A DNA stretch of 8,409 nucleotides from DATKRB01 sp035532415 (GTDB lineage Bacteria; Actinomycetota; Acidimicrobiia; Acidimicrobiales; RAAP-2). Each line of letters begins with the position of its first letter. The first letter of the stretch is position 1. A model generated the notes under the pieces. The model was not told the DNA's origin. It saw only the letters and a program-made list of their open reading frames with translations, and did no database searches. This document shows positions 1-6,819 of this stretch, in pieces. The DNA lies in NCBI GenBank assembly GCA_035532415.1, contig DATKRB010000025.1, forward strand, positions 1-8,409. The letters are read 5' to 3'. The position numbers were made by a program, and so were the translations under genes.

Positions 1-59
1 ATAGGCGGCGCGAAGGCGGCAGCGGGTCGCCGGCGCGAGCCACTGGACGCGTGTGCTCC

Positions 60-3000
60 CTACCCGGCTGCAGAACCGGCAAAGGATGCATCGCCGAAGG
101 TGAAGATGCCACCGTCGGAGGCGACCAGCCAGTAGCCGCGGCCGTCGGGGGTGGCGGCCATGCCCCCGATGGGCCGGTTGAGCGTGAGGGCCCCGGTCGA
201 GCCGAGGTAGGGGGCGTCGCCGAAGGCGAAGATGCCGCCGTCGGAGGCGACCAGCCAGTAGCCGCGGCCGTCGGGGGTGGCGGCCATGCCCACGATGGGC
301 CGGTTGAGCGTGAGGGCCCCGGTCGAGCCGAGGTAGGGGGCGTCGCCCGTGGCGAAGATGCCGCCGTCCGCTCCCACGAGCCAGTAGCCGGCTCCGTCGG
401 CCGTCGAGGCCATGCCGACGATGGGGGCGTTGAGGCCCAGCGCGCCCGTCGAGCCGAAGAAACCGGCATCGCCGAAGTTGAAGATGCCGCCGTCCGAGCC
501 GACGAGCCAGTAGCCGCGCCGGTCGGGGGTGTCGGCCATGCCGACGATCGGCCGGTTGAGCGAGTGGGCGCCGTCGGGACCGTACGACGGATCGCCGCCG
601 AACGCCGACACCTGGGCGGCGGACGTCACCATCCGGTAGCCGTCGCCCGGGCCGGGTGCCGGCGACCCGGAGGTCGGTGGGGCGGTGCCGCCGGGGGGTG
701 GTGTCGTCGACGTCCCCCCTGCCGTTCCGCCCCCCGGGTCCGACCAGGCCAGGGTGGGCAGGCCGCTCCCGTCGACGACGGCCGGCCCGCCCGAGCCGGC
801 GTAAGCCTCGAGGGCGTGGACGAACGCCGCGGCGCTCTGGGTCGCCGGCCAGAAGGGGGGGATGCCCCCGCCGTAGTACCCGCCGTAGTCGAGTTCGGTG
901 ACCGAGATCCGCACGGCGCTCACGGACACCGGGTCGAAGGCGAACTGGAGTTGGTGATCGCGGAACTGCCCCCGTTCGTCGGCCAGCGTCACCCACCCCG
1001 TGCCCGGCTCGTCGGCCGAGACGGTGTAGTTGCGCAGTCCCGGGGCGGTCGAGCCGACCGACTGCGTGTCGACCACGACCCGGTCGATCGTCGAGGGCGC
1101 GGCCAGGGTCACCGTGAGTGAGGGCGTGCTGTCCCCGGGGCCCGAGGTCCAGCCCTGGCCGTAGCCGGCGGGGAGGCCGGCGATGGCGGCCGAGGCGTTG
1201 CCGCTCGAGGCGTCGGCCGTCGCGCCGGCGGCGGCCGACGCCAGGTCGGTGCCGTAGCCCTCGGTGGGCCCGACCGTCAGGGTGTCGCCGGCGGGGTAGG
1301 TAAGGAAGGTCACCTGGCCCGACAGCGGGAGGCCGTAGGCGGTCCCCGACACCGCCTGGGCGGTCGTGACCCCCCCGTACTCGGTGGTCGCGGTGACCGG
1401 CACGGCGGCGCCCGACGGATCGGTGAGCGTCAGCGATGCCGTGACCGGCAGCCCGTCGGTCCACACCGCGCTGACGTCGGTCGTGCCCCCCGGCGTCGTG
1501 CCGAAGTCGGCCCGGTAGGCCTGGGGGATCCCGATGGACGGCATCGACAGGTAGGGACGGCCGGCCAGCAGCCCCGAGGTGGTCATCGTGGCCAGCGCCG
1601 CCGGCTTCACGTAGTCGACCGACTGGCCGGCCTGCACCAGCGAGAACGAGACCCCGTTGTTGCCCCAGCTGCCCTCGTCGTAGAAGTAGTTCTGGACGGG
1701 GACGCCCAGGGCCTTCTGCCAGATCATCGACCGGGTGACGTCGTCAGCCTGGCCGAGGAAGTTGTAGTCGCCGTCGCTCCACCAGCCGACCTCGGTGAAC
1801 CACAGCGGCTTGCCGCCGAGGAGGGCCTGGAGCTGGCGGACCTGGGCCGGGATCCCGTCCTCCTCGTAGGCGTCGTTCGAGCCGGTGTAAGGATGGATGG
1901 AGGCGACGTCCATGTCGGCCAGGCCGCCGGCGGCGATGAGCTGCTGCCACCACCCGACGGAGGGTTCGAGGGTCGAGCCGCCCAAGACGGTGGAGGACGA
2001 TCCGGGCAGCACGGACTTGACCGCCGCGTAGAACGGGGCGAGCACCTTGGCGGTGTAGGTCCCGGCATTGCCCCAGCCGGTGTTGTTCGCCTCGTTCCAG
2101 GGCTCCCAGGTGGTCACCGGCGCGCAGGCCGTGCACCCGGCGGGCACGGTGGCGTAGTGCGCCACGAGGGCGGCGACGTCGGCCTGCCACAGGCCGCTGT
2201 TCACCAGTGCCGTCGGGACCGGCTCACCACCGCTGACCTGCATCCAGTACGTCAGGTGGTCCTGGTCGGCCAGGTAGGCGGCCTTGTAGGGGTCGGTGCT
2301 GGCCGAAGCGAAGGTGAGCGCCGTCGGGCCGCAGGTCGCCGCCGTGGGAGCCGACGCGTTGCAGCCGGGGAGGAGGGACGCCCAGTCCACCATGGTGCCG
2401 TTGCGCAGCGAGTCCAGCCCGAGCTGGGCGTTGAGGGCGACGCCCCGGGGATCGGTCGGGCCGCCCGAGCCGATCCCGGCGGGCAGTGCGGCGAAGTCCA
2501 GCCGGTCACCGGGGGCGCCCACCGTGTAGGGCATGCAGGTGGTGCCGAGGGCGGTGGGCGGGCTGGTCGAGGTGTCGTACAGGGTGGCCCGCACCTGGTA
2601 GGGCCCGGGGAGGGTGTCGGCGACCGGGAGGGTCAGGGGCAGCGACGCCAGCCCCGCAGCGGTCGTCGGCAACGGGAGTTCCGTCGGAGCCGGGACGGTC
2701 CCCGCGGTGAGTGACGCCGTGTCCTCCACCGAGTAGGACAGGCGCAGGTGCGGGGCGGAAGGAGCCCACCACGGGTCGAACGTGGCCACGACGGCCGGGG
2801 TCGCGCCGGGGGCGAAGTAGTTCCCGGTCGCCGCCGTCGCCAGCCCGGCGCCCCAGCCGAGGCTGTTCAGGGGGGCCTGGGCCGACGACAGGTAGGCCTG
2901 GAGGGTGGACAGCGGGACCGAGGAGATCGCGTCGGCCCCGTTGTTGAAGGTCGGTCCCGACTGGAAGTAGAGGGTCGATCCCACCAGGGAGGCACTCCCG

Positions 3001-3959
3001 CCCCCGATGGCGAGCGCGGAGCCGAGGGAGGTGCTCCCCCGCAGGAACCCCTCGGGGCTGGTGGCCTCGATGGTGTGGTCGGGGTCCACGGTGTAGATGG
3101 TCCCGTCCGGGCCCTGCAGCGCCTGGCCCGGGTAGGAGAACTGCGTGCCCGACCCGGTGTGGACGCCGTTGCCCTCGATGTGCGACGAGCCGAAGGTGGA
3201 GAGGACCCGTCCCGACGGCGAGACGGTCTCCACGTAGCCGTTGGCCGAGTACAGCAGGTTCCCGTCGGCCTCCGGGGTGACGAAGCCGTTGTCCACCAGG
3301 GGGAAGGAACCGGTGACCGACCCGGTCGCCTGGTCCAGGACGAGGCTTCCCGCCGTGTCCTGCACCAGGCTCACCACGACCTGGAACGAGGCGCCCGCTC
3401 CCACCGAGAACAGACCGGTCGGGTTGCCGCCACGCGGGTCCACCGACCAGAGCAGGGCGCCCGACGGCGAGAACTTGTCGACCAGCTGGCCGTAGTACGA
3501 GGCGAGGTAGATGTTGCCCGACGGGTCCACCACCGGCGCGGACACCGAGTTGCCGGTGAAGTGGGAGGGCAGGGCGAACGAGCCCTGCTGGGCACCCGCG
3601 AGCGAGTAGGTGACCAGGCGGGTCCCCGTGTTCACGTACAGCGCGGCGGTGGTCGCCGCGAAGTTCACGACGCCGCCCGGCGGCGTCACCACCGTGTTCG
3701 TGGGACGGGCCGGGAGGCTCGTCGCCGGGCCGAGCACCGCGGCCGGGGACGTGGTCCGGCAGACCGGGGTGATCTCGGCTGCGGTCGGAGCGGCCGGGCT
3801 CCCCGGGATCTGGGGAGCGGTCGACGTGACGCTCGGACCCGGCCACGTGACCGCCGTCAGGGTCCCGAGGGCGGCCAGTACGACGACGCCGGCGGCCACG
3901 AGGGGCTTGGCGGGTGCTGCGGGTCCCGGGACCCTCTGGAGTCGCGTGCGGTCGCCCAT
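60..3959 (-). CDS. Exported multidomain clan GH-A-like glycoside hydrolase with propeller, F5/8C-like domain and C-terminal 42-residue repeats
   Basis: Predicted 1299-residue cell-surface or secreted glycosidase. Residues 17-39 form one hydrophobic segment (anchor or uncleaved signal) after a basic start. About 86-386 has repeated strand motifs with 'DPSGNIYLAS', 'SPSGALLWS' and 'GPDGTIYTVD', resembling NHL/PQQ-type beta-propellers. About 486-816 resembles a clan GH-A TIM barrel: 'WEPWNEANN' supplies the probable acid/base Glu623, 'SIHPY' lies at 687-691, and 'PLWFTEVGW' supplies the probable nucleophile Glu723. About 911-1054 resembles an F5/8 type C (discoidin) carbohydrate-binding fold. 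A Gly/Pro/Thr linker (1057-1105) leads to about four 42-residue repeats ending at the stop. The GH family is uncertain (GH39- or GH5-like); the substrate is unknown, perhaps an exopolysaccharide. I chose the ATG at 3959, with a weak GGTGG upstream, over an in-frame GTG at 4001. The gene follows the oxidoreductase by about 100 bp containing a hairpin, so it is probably transcribed separately. Domain calls rest on motif recognition only. Confidence 0.88.
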   Translation of the reverse strand: MGDRTRLQRVPGPAAPAKPLVAAGVVVLAALGTLTAVTWPGPSVTSTAPQIPGSPAAPTAAEITPVCRTTSPAAVLGPATSLPARPTNTVVTPPGGVVNFAATTAALYVNTGTRLVTYSLAGAQQGSFALPSHFTGNSVSAPVVDPSGNIYLASYYGQLVDKFSPSGALLWSVDPRGGNPTGLFSVGAGASFQVVVSLVQDTAGSLVLDQATGSVTGSFPLVDNGFVTPEADGNLLYSANGYVETVSPSGRVLSTFGSSHIEGNGVHTGSGTQFSYPGQALQGPDGTIYTVDPDHTIEATSPEGFLRGSTSLGSALAIGGGSASLVGSTLYFQSGPTFNNGADAISSVPLSTLQAYLSSAQAPLNSLGWGAGLATAATGNYFAPGATPAVVATFDPWWAPSAPHLRLSYSVEDTASLTAGTVPAPTELPLPTTAAGLASLPLTLPVADTLPGPYQVRATLYDTSTSPPTALGTTCMPYTVGAPGDRLDFAALPAGIGSGGPTDPRGVALNAQLGLDSLRNGTMVDWASLLPGCNASAPTAATCGPTALTFASASTDPYKAAYLADQDHLTYWMQVSGGEPVPTALVNSGLWQADVAALVAHYATVPAGCTACAPVTTWEPWNEANNTGWGNAGTYTAKVLAPFYAAVKSVLPGSSSTVLGGSTLEPSVGWWQQLIAAGGLADMDVASIHPYTGSNDAYEEDGIPAQVRQLQALLGGKPLWFTEVGWWSDGDYNFLGQADDVTRSMIWQKALGVPVQNYFYDEGSWGNNGVSFSLVQAGQSVDYVKPAALATMTTSGLLAGRPYLSMPSIGIPQAYRADFGTTPGGTTDVSAVWTDGLPVTASLTLTDPSGAAVPVTATTEYGGVTTAQAVSGTAYGLPLSGQVTFLTYPAGDTLTVGPTEGYGTDLASAAAGATADASSGNASAAIAGLPAGYGQGWTSGPGDSTPSLTVTLAAPSTIDRVVVDTQSVGSTAPGLRNYTVSADEPGTGWVTLADERGQFRDHQLQFAFDPVSVSAVRISVTELDYGGYYGGGIPPFWPATQSAAAFVHALEAYAGSGGPAVVDGSGLPTLAWSDPGGGTAGGTSTTPPPGGTAPPTSGSPAPGPGDGYRMVTSAAQVSAFGGDPSYGPDGAHSLNRPIVGMADTPDRRGYWLVGSDGGIFNFGDAGFFGSTGALGLNAPIVGMASTADGAGYWLVGADGGIFATGDAPYLGSTGALTLNRPIVGMAATPDGRGYWLVASDGGIFAFGDAPYLGSTGALTLNRPIGGMAATPDGRGYWLVASDGGIFTFGDASFAGSAAG
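102..605 (-). repeat. Four in-frame 126-bp tandem repeats encoding the 42-residue GYWLV/DGGIF unit
   Basis: The marker string gaagatgcc starts at 102, 228, 354 and 480, an exact 126-bp period (42 codons). Copies 102-227 and 228-353 differ at only five positions. Within that pair, 112-221 and 238-347 (110 bp) differ at a single base, which changes a Val to Gly in the protein. The two outer copies, nearer the linker, are more diverged. Each unit carries Gly-Tyr-Trp-Leu-Val, Asp-Gly-Gly-Ile-Phe, Phe-Gly-Asp-Ala and Gly-Ser-Thr-Gly. The unit is likely a small beta-repeat forming a propeller or a rod-like stalk. The near-identity of the last two copies points to recent duplication or gene conversion. 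Confidence 0.95.
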
Positions 3960-4022
3960 CGCGCCACCATCATGGCCCGCCCGACCGTCCCCGTGGGGCA
4001 CCCCCCGGGGACCAGGGGCGAT

Positions 4023-4046
4023 GCCCGCCGGGCCGTGCAGGCGGGC
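4023..4046 (-). terminator. GC-rich hairpin after the oxidoreductase gene, possible T-tract-less terminator
   Basis: gcccgcc (4023-4029) and ggcgggc (4040-4046) form a perfect 7-bp all-GC stem with a 10-nt loop, starting 12 nt past the oxidoreductase stop codon. No T-run follows on the minus strand, so it is not a classical intrinsic terminator. Hairpins without U-tracts are reported as terminators or 3'-end stabilisers in actinobacteria, but random GC-rich sequence often yields such stems. It would separate transcription of the oxidoreductase from the glycoside hydrolase gene. Confidence 0.35.
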
Positions 4047-4058
4047 GCCGTGCGGGAT

Positions 4059-5066
4059 TCAGACGGCGACGACGACCTTGCCCGTGTTGCCCCCGCTGAA
4101 GAGCAGGTCGAGCGCCTCACCGGCATGCTCGAGGCCCTCGACCACGTGCTCGCGGTGTCGGATCCGACCCTCCATCACCCAACCGGCCATCTCCAGCTGG
4201 GCGGCGGGGAACCGGTCCAGGTAGTCGAGGATGAGGAAGCCCTCCATGCGGGAGCGCTTCACGATCAGCTGCAGGTAGTTCCTCGGTCCCACGGGGCGGT
4301 CCTCGTTGTACTGGGAGATCGCCCCGCACAGCACGACCCGGGCGTGCATGGCCAGGTTGGCCAGGCACGCGTCGAGGATCCCGCCGCCGACGTTGTCGAA
4401 GTAGACGTCGATGCCCCGGGGGCAGGTGGCCCGGATCCGGGCGGCGACGTCCTCGTCGCGGTAGTTGATGGCGTGGTCGAAGCCGAGCTCGTCGACGAGC
4501 CACGCGCACTTGTCGGGGGAACCGGCAATCCCCACGACGGTGCCGGCACCCTCGATCCGGGCGAGCTGCCTGACGACCGAACCGGTGGCCCCCGCCGACC
4601 CGGACACCACCACGGTGTCCCCGGGGAGCGGACGGCCGATGTCCTTCAGCCCGAAGTAGGCCGTCATCCCGGTGACGCCGAGCACGCCGAGCACGACGGC
4701 CGGGTCGACGCCCGGGGGCACCACCGTCATCGAGCCGTCGGCACCGTCGGCCAGTGCGTACTCCTGCCACCCCAGCATGCCGAAGACCGCCGATCCGACC
4801 GGCAGCGAGTCCGTGCGGCTGGCCACGACCTCGCCGATGGCGCCGCTGCGGACCACGTCGCCGATGCCGATCGGGGGAAGGTACCCGGGTGCGTCGTCCA
4901 TCCACGTCCGAATGGTGGGGTCGATCGACAGGTACTGCACCTTGACGAGCGCCTGGCCCTCGCCGGGTTCGGGCACCACGGCCGAATCGTCGATACGGAG
5001 TGTGGAGGCGTCGATCCGCCCGCTCGGGCGGGTGGCGAGCAGGATGCGGCGGAACGTGTCGGTCAC
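4059..5066 (-). CDS. NADP-dependent MDR-family oxidoreductase (PTGR/CurA-like, zinc-independent)
   Basis: A 335-residue cytosolic enzyme of the medium-chain dehydrogenase/reductase superfamily, in the branch of prostaglandin/leukotriene reductases and bacterial CurA (COG2130 type). These enzymes use NADPH to reduce the C=C bond of alpha,beta-unsaturated carbonyls. Residues 1-120 are the GroES-like domain, with 'LSIDPTIRTWM' near 46-56. The Rossmann domain has 'SGSAGATGSV' near 155-164. 'GIDVYFDNVGG' (218-228), 'CGAISQYN' (247-254) and 'MEGFLILDY' (274-282) are family hallmarks. The structural-zinc Cys cluster of alcohol dehydrogenases is absent. Length is normal for the family. The start is the GTG at 5066: the protein aligns with the family from there, and upstream codons run through a tRNA fragment. 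The Shine-Dalgarno match is weak. Only 30 bp separate this start from the tRNA scar, so its promoter must lie in or beyond the scar. The natural substrate cannot be told. Confidence 0.93.
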   Translation of the reverse strand: MTDTFRRILLATRPSGRIDASTLRIDDSAVVPEPGEGQALVKVQYLSIDPTIRTWMDDAPGYLPPIGIGDVVRSGAIGEVVASRTDSLPVGSAVFGMLGWQEYALADGADGSMTVVPPGVDPAVVLGVLGVTGMTAYFGLKDIGRPLPGDTVVVSGSAGATGSVVRQLARIEGAGTVVGIAGSPDKCAWLVDELGFDHAINYRDEDVAARIRATCPRGIDVYFDNVGGGILDACLANLAMHARVVLCGAISQYNEDRPVGPRNYLQLIVKRSRMEGFLILDYLDRFPAAQLEMAGWVMEGRIRHREHVVEGLEHAGEALDLLFSGGNTGKVVVAV

Positions 5067-5096
5067 CGGGCCAGTCAAGCAGAGCCACGCGGGGTC

Positions 5097-5145
5097 TGGA
5101 GCCTGGGAGGAGAATCGAACTCCTGACCTACGCATTACGAGTGCG
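5097..5145 (-). pseudogene. 3' fragment of tRNA-Thr(CGU), probable integration (att) scar
   Basis: Read on the minus strand, this is the 3' portion of a tRNA. The anticodon arm has 4 bp of CGCA/TGCG around a 7-nt loop CTCGTAA with anticodon CGT. A 5-nt variable region follows, then a perfect T arm (AGGAG, loop TTCGATT, CTCCT), the acceptor 3' strand CCCAGGC, discriminator T and an encoded CCA at 5097-5099. The fifth anticodon-stem pair (27-43, bases at 5146 and 5130) is already T-T, so homology stops there. No D arm and no GCCTGGG acceptor 5' strand occur within the next 150 bases. Tyrosine integrases commonly use tRNA 3' halves as attachment sites and leave exactly such a remnant at the far end of the element. 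A decayed duplicate tRNA is the alternative. Confidence 0.85.
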
Positions 5146-5289
5146 AAGAAGGGCCGGAAATGAGGACGTGCGACCGGAGTAGGTCGACCGTTTCCACGGG
5201 TCAGAAGGTTTGAGGCGGAAGTACCCGGAAGGGGCCGGATCCCGAGTTGCCGGGTGAGGAGCTGGTTGGACGTTGGGCTGCTGTCGGGT

Positions 5290-6402
5290 CTAGGGCACGA
5301 TCGGGCCGACACGCAGGCCGATGTACCCGGGGCTGCCGCAGCGGGTCGCCGGCTGGGAGACGAACAGGGCAGCTGGGCGCCCGGGAGGGTAGAGGCGGAG
5401 TCCCGCCACCGGGGTCGGACTACAGGATGCAGGAGGACCGAACGGTGCGAACTGCTGCACGACGACCTGCGCGACGCCCCTGGGCGAGAGCGTGACCGTC
5501 GGGACCGCTGGTGAAACCATGTGCAGGGCTGTCGCTCCGACTTGGCGACCGGTGACGCTCGAGGCGTAGGCGACCTGTGGATAGCCTTGAAGGGAGCAGG
5601 TCGTGGTGCTCCGATTGAGGAGCAGGACCACGGTCCAGATGCTCCCGGCTGCGCCGAACCCGGGACCGAGGGATCCGGTCAACTGACTGGCCAGACACGG
5701 CATGGTGGAACCTGGTGACATGATCACCGCACCTTGGGCCGGAGCCGATCCGAAGTTGTCCACCGAGCCCTGCTCGGTGACGAGCCGGTATCCTGCGCCA
5801 GAGGGGATTCCGGCCATCCCTACCGCTGGGGAAGTCAGTCCACCCACCACGGAGCCAAAGAACCGGGCGTTGCCGAAGCTGAACACGCCGCCGTCGGCTG
5901 CCACCAACCAGTAGCCGAGGCCGTCGGCGGTGGCCGCCATCCCCACCACCGGCAGGTTGAGGGTGGTTCCACCCGTCGAGCCCAAGAACCGGGCGTCGCC
6001 AAAGCCGAACACGCCGCCGTCGGCTGCCACCAACCAGTAGCCGAGGCCGTCGGGGGTGGCCGCCATCCCCACCACCGGCTGGTTGAGGGTGAGCCCAGCG
6101 GTCGAGCCGAGGCAGGGAGCCGAACCGAGTGTCCCGACCTGCCCTTGCTCGTCGGTCTCCCAATATCCGTCGACCCCATGCGACGCCATGGCCACCACTG
6201 GAGAGTCAAACCTCAGGGAGCAGGAGTTCACCGCAGCAACGGGAGCCCCCCCAGCGGAGCCAGAGGAGAGTCCGAACACGGCGAAGGAGGAGAGGAGAAG
6301 GGTCACCGCGCAACCTGCGACCAAGGAGCAGTGGGCCAGTGTCTGCTCGCTCCACCGCCTACTGGGCCCGTCTAACTCGCCAGACATCGGCCGACGGCTC
6401 AT
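5290..6402 (-). CDS. Secreted or anchored protein with 42-residue GYWLV repeats and C-terminal DUF4232-like domain
   Basis: A 370-residue exported protein of unknown function. A basic N-terminus ('SRRW') precedes a hydrophobic stretch at about 25-45, then small residues fitting signal cleavage or an anchor. About 65-224 holds four 42-residue units: the two central ones are near-identical ('GYWLVAADGGVF'), and the outer two are degenerate ('GYWETDEQG', 'GYRLVTEQG'). About 236-370 resembles DUF4232, an extracellular actinobacterial domain: 'TCSLQGYPQVAY', 'TLSPRGVAQVVV', 'GLRLYPPGRPAALFV', ending 'LRVGPIVP'. Cys236, 269, 327 and 355 could form two disulfides. The start is ambiguous between TTG 6441, ATG 6402 and ATG 6387; none has a good Shine-Dalgarno sequence. 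I chose 6402, which keeps an Arg-rich n-region. The stop is TAG at 5290-5292. It lies about 144 bp from the tRNA scar, inside the proposed element, and its composition is less GC-rich than the genes to the left. A binding or adhesion role is inference only. Confidence 0.85.
   Translation of the reverse strand: MSRRPMSGELDGPSRRWSEQTLAHCSLVAGCAVTLLLSSFAVFGLSSGSAGGAPVAAVNSCSLRFDSPVVAMASHGVDGYWETDEQGQVGTLGSAPCLGSTAGLTLNQPVVGMAATPDGLGYWLVAADGGVFGFGDARFLGSTGGTTLNLPVVGMAATADGLGYWLVAADGGVFSFGNARFFGSVVGGLTSPAVGMAGIPSGAGYRLVTEQGSVDNFGSAPAQGAVIMSPGSTMPCLASQLTGSLGPGFGAAGSIWTVVLLLNRSTTTCSLQGYPQVAYASSVTGRQVGATALHMVSPAVPTVTLSPRGVAQVVVQQFAPFGPPASCSPTPVAGLRLYPPGRPAALFVSQPATRCGSPGYIGLRVGPIVP
5755..6132 (-). 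repeat. Three 126-bp tandem repeat units inside the DUF4232-like protein gene
   Basis: The string gaacacgccg starts at 5881 and 6007, again exactly 126 bp apart, and a degenerate unit occupies 5755-5880. From 5881 and 6007, the first 80 or so bases differ at only about two positions, after which the copies diverge. The unit length and core motif are the same as in the repeat array at 102-605, although the DNA sequences of the two arrays differ noticeably. Each array therefore seems to have been homogenised within its own gene. Confidence 0.92.
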
Positions 6403-6819
6403 CCGCTGATCAGGTCCAGGTTTGGCAACCCCAAGGCACAACCGGGACCTCGCATCTCGGCGTCGGGACTCCTACTCGAAGGAACCCCAGCGTCGCACGG
6501 CAACCCTTGGGAAGCCTCGAACTCTGATGGCGCGGCACCATCGGTGACCTGCGCCTCACCTCTGTGTCCCATCGGGGCCACCAATCTTCCTCCGAGAACA
6601 GCGGAGCTGCAACTGAAGCCTCGCTGACTAGGCCAAGTTCTACCACCCTGCGCTGCCTCGTTTGCGTCAGCAACCTCTCGAACATGGTGGCCTCCGAAGC
6701 CCCGGTGCGATATCCGGGACCTCGGACCGAACATGCGGTCCACCAACTCGAACCGGCCAAGCATCGCCGCCTCCGGCAGGTGGAGCCACCAGCCTCACCG
6801 GTTGTCTCGACGGACTGGT
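6403..6819. other. Intergenic stretch of about 417 bp without a convincing gene
   Basis: This lies between the permease stop and the start of the repeat/DUF4232 gene. Open frames cross it on both strands, but none has a recognisable domain, a Shine-Dalgarno sequence or convincing codon bias. Their translations are rich in Arg, Ser and Pro, as expected of non-coding high-GC DNA. Sampled rows are 62-63% G+C. A short near-palindrome, ggtgg-ag-ccacc, occurs around 6779-6790, just past the permease stop, but is too small to call a terminator. The promoter of the repeat/DUF4232 gene should be near 6405-6480, yet no clear -35/-10 pair is visible. The region may be the remains of a decayed gene. Confidence 0.5.

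Noticed and set aside
102..605. Regular repeats considered as a CRISPR array
   Set aside because: The 126-bp period has no unique spacers, stays in frame and encodes a coherent protein repeat.
51..1121. 356-codon plus-strand frame with internal repeats
   Set aside because: Its repeats are simply the complement of the 126-bp units in the glycosidase gene; no start signal or protein family is recognisable.
2506..3846. 446-codon minus-strand frame overlapping the glycosidase gene
   Set aside because: It is a shifted frame of the same DNA, rich in Arg, Gly and Pro, whereas the glycosidase frame has coherent domain motifs through the region.
3960..4001. GTG at 4001 as start of the glycosidase gene
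   Set aside because: It adds 14 residues without an obvious ribosome binding site at proper spacing; ATG 3959 gives a normal short basic n-region. It cannot be fully excluded.
2748..5126. 792-codon open frame on the plus strand
   Set aside because: It lies opposite two well-supported genes, and its translation is low-complexity Arg/Gly/Val/His with no domain. Long antisense open frames are expected in DNA of over 70% G+C.
5171..5189. Inverted repeat cgacc/ggtcg and palindrome ggtcgacc beside the tRNA scar, considered as an integrase arm site
   Set aside because: The arms are only 5 and 8 bp and such short matches are common in GC-rich DNA; no second copy or integrase supports it.
5146..5289. 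Possible intron separating a 5' tRNA half from the 3' fragment
   Set aside because: No D-arm or GCCTGGG acceptor sequence was found on the minus strand here and no group I intron core is evident, so loss of the 5' half by recombination fits better.
5067..5312. Upstream extension of the oxidoreductase frame to 5312
   Set aside because: The added 82 codons translate the tRNA fragment and intergenic DNA; family homology begins at the GTG at 5066.
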